Shown one piece after another: positions 33,962-41,379 of a stretch of 64,000 bases of DNA (position 1 is the stretch's first letter; each line of letters opens with the position of its first letter). The stretch lies in contig JACKCN010000002.1 in assembly GCA_020634015.1 (NCBI GenBank), positions 496,001-560,000 of the forward strand, read 5' to 3'. Source of the stretch: Candidatus Delongbacteria bacterium (GTDB lineage Bacteria > CAIWAD01). Both the position numbers and the translations under genes were made by a program. The notes under the pieces were generated by a model, which had not been told where the DNA came from, made no database searches, and worked only from the letters and a program-made list of their open reading frames with translations.

Positions 33962-34509
33962 TGGATTCCAACGGACCCGGTGGTTCGATGGTCGTGCGCC
34001 TCATCGATGTGTTGTTCATTCTGCTTTTCGGCTACCTGATGATCGCGCGTTTTGATGTGAATGCGGAAACGGACATGCCCACCCTCGGCGATGGCAAGGT
34101 GTCGGACAACAGCAGGATTCTGGCTCTGACCCTGACGGTCTTTGGCGAGAACGACCGCTTCCTCTACAAGCTGGCCGTGAAGAATCCGGATCGTCCGGAT
34201 CTGGCGGGAGCCATCGGTCTGGACCCATCCGGCTTTTCGGGCGAGTACAGTCTGGAAGGTCTGTGGGCCGTATACTTCAACGATCCCCAGCTCTTCGATC
34301 GGACCCTGGACTATCGCATCCACACAGTGGGGGATCAGCAGTTTCTGGTCAAATTCCAACCAAAGGACCGGGCACGTACCACGGACCTGTTCCGCATGGT
34401 GGACCTTTGCGCGCGCTACGAAATGTATGCTGCCAGCCCGCAACCGAAGCTTGGTGAAGAGCCCATTCCGCCGCGGATCGGCTTTGATTTCAGTGTGGAG
34501 TCGCAATGA
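33961..34509 (+). CDS. ExbD/TolR-like protein 2
   Basis: The 182-residue protein has the membrane helix VVRLIDVLFILLFGYLMIA with the conserved LIDV Asp near residue 16, followed by a larger periplasmic domain (about 35-182) than in the first copy. Two different ExbD-like subunits encoded in tandem imply a hetero-dimeric rod in the channel, as proposed for some Tol/Exb relatives. Start and stop overlap the neighbours. Confidence 0.7.
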   Translation: MDSNGPGGSMVVRLIDVLFILLFGYLMIARFDVNAETDMPTLGDGKVSDNSRILALTLTVFGENDRFLYKLAVKNPDRPDLAGAIGLDPSGFSGEYSLEGLWAVYFNDPQLFDRTLDYRIHTVGDQQFLVKFQPKDRARTTDLFRMVDLCARYEMYAASPQPKLGEEPIPPRIGFDFSVESQ

Positions 34510-35516
34510 TGACGAAGGACGCTTCCACCGGACCCCGCCCCGGGCAAAGCCGATTGGCCCGTCTCAGCGAGGCCCAGATCCGTACACTGGCCGTGACCCT
34601 GACACTGTGTGCCGTGCTGTTGATGCTGCTGGTGGCGGTACTTGTTCAGTTCCCTGAGATCAAGGATCTGGTCGCGCCCAAACCGGAAGATTGGATCCCG
34701 TTTGTGACTGAACACGTGGTTCCACCACCGCCGCCCATTGATACGGCACAGGAGGAAGAAGCGGTGGAGGAGCAAATCGAATCCATTCCTCTGCCGGATC
34801 TTCCTTCCGTGGTTGATGAGCCGGACCAGCCGACAGCTGCGAGAACTGTGCAGATTGCATCTTCCCCCACAAGTGAGACAGCCACTCAGATCGACGATGC
34901 CAACCCAGACCGCACAGTCAAGTCAGATGCTGCAACCGTGGTCGCGATTGGCAAAAGCAGTTCCACCCAGGGAGCCCTCATCGAAAGTGATGACAATGGC
35001 ACAGGGCATGGTTCAGACACGGACACCGATGTCACGCGCAGTGGTAGCCACATAAAGAAGAGCAAGAACGACGGGACCAGAATCGGACACACATTGAGCG
35101 GGCTGAGCAGGGGAATCTGCGATCGCAATGATCCCACCATGCATCTGGACGAACGCCTCGCCGCCGAACTAGACTGGCACAACGGTGACTGTCTGTATCA
35201 GGGTGAGGTGATGCACGAGGGTGTGCGCTGGGCTCTGTTCTTCTGCGCCAACCAACTCACACACAGTGTCTCCGTGCTGGCAGTCAAAGACTACAATGTA
35301 CACGTTCAGGGCAAGCAAATTGCGAGGTTGTCCCGACTCAGGCTCGTCTCCGGCGGTGAGCAGATGGAACTGTCTGGTTATCGTAGTGGAAATATCCAGA
35401 TCAACACAAATGGTACTTGGTATTGTGGGCTGAAAGACAATTCCGGTACAGGTGGAACAGCCCTCGAGACAAAGGCGATGATCGAGAACTGGTGGATTGC
35501 CGAGGGGCAACGATGA
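34506..35516 (+). CDS. TonB-like single-span periplasmic protein with Pro-rich linker
   Basis: The 336-residue protein has a basic N-terminal tail and one membrane helix near residues 29-48 (LAVTLTLCAVLLMLLVAVLV). VVPPPPPI and a Glu/Asp-rich, low-complexity linker (about 75-195) follow. The C-terminal domain (about 205-336) contains three or four Cys and is not the standard TonB fold. The layout is that of an energy-transducing TonB-like arm driven by the ExbB/ExbD genes just upstream. What it touches at the outer membrane is unknown. It overlaps both neighbours by 4 bp. Confidence 0.65.
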   Translation: MMTKDASTGPRPGQSRLARLSEAQIRTLAVTLTLCAVLLMLLVAVLVQFPEIKDLVAPKPEDWIPFVTEHVVPPPPPIDTAQEEEAVEEQIESIPLPDLPSVVDEPDQPTAARTVQIASSPTSETATQIDDANPDRTVKSDAATVVAIGKSSSTQGALIESDDNGTGHGSDTDTDVTRSGSHIKKSKNDGTRIGHTLSGLSRGICDRNDPTMHLDERLAAELDWHNGDCLYQGEVMHEGVRWALFFCANQLTHSVSVLAVKDYNVHVQGKQIARLSRLRLVSGGEQMELSGYRSGNIQINTNGTWYCGLKDNSGTGGTALETKAMIENWWIAEGQR

Positions 35517-37075
35517 GTGCAGGGCGGCACATCCACCCACTCAGGTTGGTCCTGGTGATACTGCTGCTGTCCGGCCTGCGGTTTGCCCGGGCCGCAAGTG
35601 AGGAGCCACTGTGTCTGGACCTTGCCCATCTGCAGACACTGCTGGCCCGGGCGGACAGTACCCGGCTGGTCAGCGCGCGCCAACGCCTGCTGGCCGACAC
35701 CTTGCGCAGCACAGCCATGGAACAACTGAACCGTCTGGATGCGGGACCTTATGGCTGGATGCTGGCCTGGGATGCCACGGAATCCCGGGAGAGTCGAAGC
35801 AGTCAGGACCAGATCCGGACACAGGATTCCCTGAGACAGGTGGCCGTGAGCCAGGGCTGGGCCACTGCAACGGAATCGGCGCGGGCTCAGGTCCAGCAGC
35901 ACTGTGGCAAGGAGCTGGAACCAGCGCTACTGGGATTGCTGGAGTCCTGGCGCAACAATCCCTGGGATCTGGATGTGCTGGATCAATTGGTGCTTGGATA
36001 CGCACGGCTGAGCCGTGTCTACCGCTCTGCTGATGTGCTGGACCAGTGCCTGGCATTGTTTCAGCATGCCATCCGGCGCAATGCGCAGTCCTATACGGCT
36101 CGTTTTCAGCTGGCTCGGGTGCTGCACGCTCAGGGACGTCCGCGGGAAGCGCTGCCATGGCTGTACCAAGCCGAAGATGAGTTCCTTCATTCGGTTTCCC
36201 TGTTCACCAACGACAGGGGAGTACGGCGGCCACCTGGCTTTCAGGGCATCCCCAAGTCGGCAGCGGGCGCACCCGGGGATGTATACCGGGACAATTACCG
36301 TGCCATTCTCTGGGAGCAATTCGCGTGTGAACAGGAAGCAGGTCTGGTTGACAATGCACTGGCCACACTGGAGCGCCTTGCCCCCTACACCGATCTGACC
36401 CAGGAAGAAGTGTCGGGATGGCGCCAGAGCCTGCAGTGGGGCGGGACACCACAATCCCGCCTGGACTGGCAGGCGGCAAGGGAGGCGGAAAGCCGCCTGG
36501 ATTATGTACTTGCTGCCGAGTTGTACACGCGTTCACTCGAAGGGGTGCGCAGCGGGTCGGAGGCACAGCGTGTGACCTACGACCTGGCCTGGGTCACGGC
36601 CTACAGGTTGGAGCAACCGGTTGCGGGCATTCGTCTGTTCCGGCGGATGGTGGACCTGGCACCGTTGCTGGACAATGCGGGGCAGCCACTGGACACGGTG
36701 GCCGTTGAACGTCTGACTCGCTTCGGAGATGCACTCTTTGACTATGCCAGCATCCTGGATGGCAGTGGTCAGTCCGAAGACGCGCTTGAACTGTACGATG
36801 AACTGTGCCGGGTGCCCAATCCCCGGACGGGACTGGCCCTGCTGGCCAGTGCTGTGATGACTCAGGCCAATCACCCCGATGAAGCACTGGCCCGGCTGGA
36901 ACGACTGGAAGCCATGATCGGGCAGAATGGCTGGGGCTTGCCGGTGCAGCCAGAGGAGCGTCGTACCCTGCGCCGCCAGACCTACATTTCCCTGATGCGA
37001 ATCCATCGCCTGGCCGGACGACTGGATCAGGCCGAACACTACCACGCACTGGCCACCAGGGAATCTGACTCGTGA
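35513..37075 (+). CDS. Secreted TPR-type helical-repeat protein
   Basis: ATG 35513 overlaps the previous stop and gives a signal peptide (about 1-28, ending FARAA). An in-frame ATG at 35417 would run into the upstream gene and lacks a signal. The 520-residue protein is helical with TPR-like units (for example QSYTARFQLARVLHAQGRPR; YDYASILDGSGQSEDALEL; LRRQTYISLMRIHRLAGRLD). It should be periplasmic and act as a scaffold. Its stop shares bases with the next start. Confidence 0.75.
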   Translation: MSAGRHIHPLRLVLVILLLSGLRFARAASEEPLCLDLAHLQTLLARADSTRLVSARQRLLADTLRSTAMEQLNRLDAGPYGWMLAWDATESRESRSSQDQIRTQDSLRQVAVSQGWATATESARAQVQQHCGKELEPALLGLLESWRNNPWDLDVLDQLVLGYARLSRVYRSADVLDQCLALFQHAIRRNAQSYTARFQLARVLHAQGRPREALPWLYQAEDEFLHSVSLFTNDRGVRRPPGFQGIPKSAAGAPGDVYRDNYRAILWEQFACEQEAGLVDNALATLERLAPYTDLTQEEVSGWRQSLQWGGTPQSRLDWQAAREAESRLDYVLAAELYTRSLEGVRSGSEAQRVTYDLAWVTAYRLEQPVAGIRLFRRMVDLAPLLDNAGQPLDTVAVERLTRFGDALFDYASILDGSGQSEDALELYDELCRVPNPRTGLALLASAVMTQANHPDEALARLERLEAMIGQNGWGLPVQPEERRTLRRQTYISLMRIHRLAGRLDQAEHYHALATRESDS

Positions 37076-38886
37076 TGCGGACCACGATGTATCCCCACTT
37101 GGCCATGGGATTGCTGGCCGTGATCCTGGGATCCTGCGCCAGCCCATATCATCGGCAGGTTGCGGATGCCGGGATCGTGGTGAACACTGCTGTGGATTCG
37201 ATTCGGGTCACGGCACCCGAAGCCATTTCAGCCATGGAACCAGTTGGTCAAGAAGTCTTGCCTGTGGCCGCCAGCGTGGGTGTGGCGGACACGATCGAGA
37301 CCGATGCCAGGGTGGCCGATGAGGCAGTGGAATTACTCCGGCCCGCCGATATGTCCAGCCCGGAAACGCAGTATACACCCGCCCTGGACGTCGCGTCAGA
37401 AGGCAGGGTGGGCCTTCCGGTGTGGGACGGCCGGACGCCTACGCTGGAGTGGTACATCAGGGAGCTGGCCTGTGAGCCGGTGGATCTCTGTGCCCGTCCC
37501 GAAGAATCGAAGGAAGACCTGACGGCTGAGGAACGCCCCTGGCGGACTGAGAGCCCGACCCCGCAATTCGCAGCCTGGCGAGCCGGTTCAGCCCTGCTTT
37601 CCGGCAGAAAGGATGAAGGAATCAGCAGCGCTTCAAGCGCCGTATCCGCCATCAACCTGGCCTACACCGAATTGCCCGAATGTGGTTTCGAGCTGACGAA
37701 GAAGGCGCAGATCGCAAGCCACCCCCAGTATCAGGACATCATGGAATGCTACAAGGTACGTTGCCGGAAGATGGCGGCGATCTACCTGGCCCATCCCGTT
37801 CCTGATGTCTCACGTGTGCTGGATTATGTCACTGCCGCCCTTGTTGCGGTCCGTCGCCAGGCAGGGGATGCCCCCGGTCTGGCACAGGATGCGATGGAGC
37901 GGGCCTGGTTCTGCCTGCTCCAGCGGGATGGAACTGGTGCGAAAAGTGCTCTGAGCAGTCTGTCCGGGGTCGTGTCCACGCCGGTCGAGGTGTATGTGTT
38001 CTGCGATTTCATGCTTTCTCGCAGTGCCACACCGGGGATTCGTCGCGCGGCATACGGACACCAGCTCGAGTTGTTGAAGCAGGGAATGAGCGAGCAGTGG
38101 CCCGGATTCGAGGATCCTGCGTACCTGACTCACCTCGTGCGGACCATCAAGCAGGAAGGTCTTCAGCTCGAAAATCTGAGCAGTGCCCATCAGCAGCTTG
38201 ACCGGGACAGAATATGGGGCGGGCAGGAATTGCTGGAACGCTATCAGACCCTGATCACGCGATACAATGCCCTCACCATACAGGGCGGGGCGGCGGCTGA
38301 ACAGCACCAGCAGTTGCGCCGGGATCTTGAAGATCTGCTGTGCGATTGCCCTACCGCACAGGCCTGGGACCAGACCCTGGAGTTGCTCACACGTTCCGTG
38401 TGGAGTATGGGGCAATTCCGGGATGTGCTGGTGTTGCAGGATCTTCAGGAGCGCTCTGCACCTGCGCCAGCAGGAAGTACTGCGGCCGAAATGGAAGGGG
38501 ACGCGCTGATGTCCCTGGGGCTGGAGCTGTTGCAGGCGGATCAGGATCCCGGGCGTGTACTGAACCTGTTTGAGCGGGCGGCTTCGCGCTCGCCACAGCT
38601 TGAGGCACGCGCACAATATCTGCGAGCGCGGGTTCTGGAAAGCGGCCCACCGGAAATGGTCCTTGATGCTGCCTTCCAGGTCCTGACCGCTTGTGAGGAC
38701 CTGCAGGACGAGCTGCCACCCATTGTGGCACGCCAGTATCCAACCGATTTTCTGGCCCGGGTCTATGACCTGATCGCCCTGCAATTCGAGCGCATGCCCC
38801 AGCAGGACCTGGCCGCATCACAGTATCACAGGCGTGCTGCCGAGGCCCGCTCTGCTGTCACCGGCACACAGGAGACCACTCCATGA
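37075..38886 (+). CDS. Helical-repeat lipoprotein
   Basis: ATG at 37075 begins MRTTMYPHLAMGLLAVILGSC, a lipobox ending in GSC. GTG at 37072 is the alternative. After a disordered N-terminal part (about 25-150), residues ~185-600 are helical with degenerate TPR-like repeats (ALEV, QLEARAQYLRARVLE; QFERMPQQDLAASQYHRRAA near the end). No enzyme motif. A second membrane-anchored scaffold in the operon. It overlaps both neighbours. Confidence 0.65.
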   Translation: MRTTMYPHLAMGLLAVILGSCASPYHRQVADAGIVVNTAVDSIRVTAPEAISAMEPVGQEVLPVAASVGVADTIETDARVADEAVELLRPADMSSPETQYTPALDVASEGRVGLPVWDGRTPTLEWYIRELACEPVDLCARPEESKEDLTAEERPWRTESPTPQFAAWRAGSALLSGRKDEGISSASSAVSAINLAYTELPECGFELTKKAQIASHPQYQDIMECYKVRCRKMAAIYLAHPVPDVSRVLDYVTAALVAVRRQAGDAPGLAQDAMERAWFCLLQRDGTGAKSALSSLSGVVSTPVEVYVFCDFMLSRSATPGIRRAAYGHQLELLKQGMSEQWPGFEDPAYLTHLVRTIKQEGLQLENLSSAHQQLDRDRIWGGQELLERYQTLITRYNALTIQGGAAAEQHQQLRRDLEDLLCDCPTAQAWDQTLELLTRSVWSMGQFRDVLVLQDLQERSAPAPAGSTAAEMEGDALMSLGLELLQADQDPGRVLNLFERAASRSPQLEARAQYLRARVLESGPPEMVLDAAFQVLTACEDLQDELPPIVARQYPTDFLARVYDLIALQFERMPQQDLAASQYHRRAAEARSAVTGTQETTP

Positions 38887-39611
38887 GACTGATTCTGCCC
38901 ATTCTGCTGCTTGTGGGGATGTCCGCACACGCCCAGGAGTCCATCGAGGCGGATTATGTGCTGCACAGACACATTACCCTGCGGGAACCTCAGATGGTCC
39001 AGAAGTTCCTGGACGAATTCAAGTTCGATCTGGCCGAGGTGGATCGCAGTAAGGTCACCCACATCGAATATGTGGACACCATGAATGACGGTTATACCGT
39101 GAACGACATCTTCGTGGTACGTCCCCAGGGACTGCAGGTGCTCGTGACTCATCTGTCAAACGATCTGAAGCGCCTGATGGAGAGCTGGGCCGATCCCACA
39201 CCTTTGCAGGTGGAACGCTTTCCCCTGTCCAGCGAAGGGTTCGCCCAGTACGAGAGTGATGAGGACTCGGATCTGGAGGATTCCTGCCTCAGACTGCGCA
39301 TGCTGACCGCGCTGCAGCAGTCCTACGATGGTGCCGAGATCGGCTTTCACGTGACCCTGAATGCGGATGGCTATGCAGTCCAGACCTGGAAGGTCAACCC
39401 TGCCGACATCATACCCCCCGAAGGGGGATGCCTGCAACCAACGGGTAGCGGTGGCAGAAGACTGGATCTGCTGCTGGCCCAGTCACAGGATACGGTCTGG
39501 GTGCCGGATACGGTGATGGTGGACTTGCTGTACATCGTGCAGACCCAGACCGATTCGATCTTCACCAGCAAGGGGCCGGGGCGCCGTCTCTCCTTCGAGG
39601 AGCAGGAGTGA
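38883..39611 (+). CDS. Conserved-context periplasmic protein of unknown function
   Basis: The 242-residue protein has a signal peptide MRLILPILLLVGMSAHAQ. The mature part is acidic, mixed alpha/beta, with a Cys near residue 139 (EDSCLRLR) and one in GGCLQPTG. I recognise no family. Its position between the helical-repeat lipoprotein and the FGE-fold genes, in the same overlapping operon, suggests a role in the same envelope machine. Confidence 0.6.
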   Translation: MRLILPILLLVGMSAHAQESIEADYVLHRHITLREPQMVQKFLDEFKFDLAEVDRSKVTHIEYVDTMNDGYTVNDIFVVRPQGLQVLVTHLSNDLKRLMESWADPTPLQVERFPLSSEGFAQYESDEDSDLEDSCLRLRMLTALQQSYDGAEIGFHVTLNADGYAVQTWKVNPADIIPPEGGCLQPTGSGGRRLDLLLAQSQDTVWVPDTVMVDLLYIVQTQTDSIFTSKGPGRRLSFEEQE

Positions 39612-40645
39612 TGGATCACCGACGAAGCTGTTCCTGGCTGCTTGCCGGACTGCTGCTGGGGGCCGTGCCACTGTGGGCCCTGGAAGTGCTGGAGCTGGAC
39701 GATCACAGTGTGGTGTTGTACGGTCATGAACTGCAGGCGACTGATGGTGTGGAATTGCTGCGTGTCTCAAACCTGGGGGACAGTCTGTGGCTCTACCTGG
39801 ATGGCTTGAAGGCCTGGGTCGTGGATGGTGATCTGCAGCCGGAAACCACCTACGCGTGGAGTTGGCGAGCGGGCGAACGGACGGGACACCTGGATGGCAT
39901 GCGCAAGCACACGGTCGTCCGACCGCTGGGACTGCTGTTCCTGAACGGCTTCAATGGCGGGCATGCCCTGGTGTACACCCTGGCCGAGACCGGTTGCGGT
40001 GAATACATGGATTATTGCGCACTCACCGGCTGGCCCGTACCACCCGAGCAGAACTTTCCGCGGATGCGCAATTATCTGCAGTTCTTCCGGAGTTACCCCT
40101 TGGTCAATGTGGACGATGCCGACGCCCGCGCATACTGCAACTGGCTCAGTGGCCAGGATGGATTGCCGCCTGCATACAACGCTGACGGCCTCGACATGGA
40201 GTCCGTGGGTTGGCGACTTCCCACTGTCCGCGAAATGTACTGGCTTGCGGATCTGCAGCGTGACCCGCCCCATTGGGCAAGCGAAGATGTGCCCCAGACA
40301 CCCATTCCGCATCGGGAGAGCAGTTCCGCGGACGGCCCGCAGAATGTCACCGGCAATGTCTGGGAATGGTGCGAGAATGGTTTCGGTCATGCTCCGGCCA
40401 GCGGAAGTCCGGGCCGCAGCGCGTATTTCGACCCGGCGGGCCGGGATTCCCGGTTGGTCTTCGGGGGCAGCTACAACAATACGGAAGCAGAGTTGAGCAG
40501 TCTGGTCACGGCCCAGGATCCTGGAGCCCGGTTGTCCACCCTGGGATTCCGCACTGTGCGCTGGTTGCTGCCGGAAAGTGCCCGGCGCACCGATGAGATT
40601 CTTGCGCAGAACCCGTCCCACGAAATCGGGAAGGATACACGATGA
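39611..40645 (+). CDS. FGE/SUMF1-fold protein 1 of the operon (GldK/GldJ-like fold)
   Basis: ATG 39611 (GTG 39608 possible) begins a signal peptide ending VPLWA. Residues ~25-110 are a beta-rich N-terminal domain. Residues ~120-330 are an FGE fold with YCNWLSGQDGLP, VGWRLPTVREMYWLA, NVTGNVWEWCENGF, FGGSYNN and LGFRTVR. Catalytic cysteines of true FGE are not evident. In type IX secretion the lipoproteins GldK and GldJ use this same fold as structural ring or shell parts, which is why three such genes at the end of this operon are notable. No lipobox is seen in this one. Confidence 0.7.
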   Translation: MDHRRSCSWLLAGLLLGAVPLWALEVLELDDHSVVLYGHELQATDGVELLRVSNLGDSLWLYLDGLKAWVVDGDLQPETTYAWSWRAGERTGHLDGMRKHTVVRPLGLLFLNGFNGGHALVYTLAETGCGEYMDYCALTGWPVPPEQNFPRMRNYLQFFRSYPLVNVDDADARAYCNWLSGQDGLPPAYNADGLDMESVGWRLPTVREMYWLADLQRDPPHWASEDVPQTPIPHRESSSADGPQNVTGNVWEWCENGFGHAPASGSPGRSAYFDPAGRDSRLVFGGSYNNTEAELSSLVTAQDPGARLSTLGFRTVRWLLPESARRTDEILAQNPSHEIGKDTR

Positions 40646-41379
40646 ACCGCCTGATGCGCTGTCTGTGTCCGCTGCTCGGATTCTGGGTCCACTGTTCCGT
40701 GACACAGGCACAGGCCTTGCCCGTACCCTCGGGGCGCTATGCGCTGGGTTCAGCAGATTCGGCTGGTGGACTGCTGCCCGACAGTGATTCCCTGGTCACG
40801 CTGGGCGCATTCACACTGGAGCGCAACGAAGTCAGCAACGACGAGTTCTGCCGTTTCCTTAATGCCGGTCACGGCAACCGCTTCGATCGCCGAATGGAAA
40901 TTCTGGAACTGCCGGATGGGTACGTCTGCGTCCAGGGGCGTCAACGATATCCCGTGCATCACGTCAGTTGGCATGCGGCACGTGAGTACGCTGGCTGGGT
41001 CGGCGGTCGCCTGCCCACCGCCAAGGAGTGGGAGGCGGCTGCGCGTGGTCGTGCGGAGGAGGAGAACGGGGCCACACGCTGGTATCCCTGGGGACCTAAA
41101 CCATCGGGTGGCAGCCAGGCCAATTGCCAGGAAACCCAACGCCTGGGTGTGCTCTATACCTGGCCTGCCGATACCCTGGTGGGGCCCGGGCCGTTCGGGC
41201 ACGTCAATCTGGCGGGCAATCTGGCGGAGTGGATCTCCGAGGTGTCCGCAGATTCAGGCTGGGCATCGGTCAAGGGTGGCTGCTGGGCCGACCCGGAAAT
41301 CCTGCTGCGCTCTGCCGTGACTGTGCGACGACCGGCTGGAGAAGGTTTCGCGATGATCGGCTTCCGGGTAGCACGGTGA
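40642..41379 (+). CDS. FGE/SUMF1-fold protein 2 of the operon
   Basis: The 245-residue protein is a nearly minimal FGE domain after a signal peptide (about 1-23, ending VTQAQA). Visible motifs are VPSGRYALG, ERNEVSNDEF, YPVHHVSWHAAREYAGW, GRLPTAKEWEAAA, RWYPWG, VNLAGNLAEW and IGFRVAR. Its length matches an isolated family domain. It overlaps the upstream gene by 4 bp and the downstream start by 4 bp. Confidence 0.75.
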   Translation: MNRLMRCLCPLLGFWVHCSVTQAQALPVPSGRYALGSADSAGGLLPDSDSLVTLGAFTLERNEVSNDEFCRFLNAGHGNRFDRRMEILELPDGYVCVQGRQRYPVHHVSWHAAREYAGWVGGRLPTAKEWEAAARGRAEEENGATRWYPWGPKPSGGSQANCQETQRLGVLYTWPADTLVGPGPFGHVNLAGNLAEWISEVSADSGWASVKGGCWADPEILLRSAVTVRRPAGEGFAMIGFRVAR

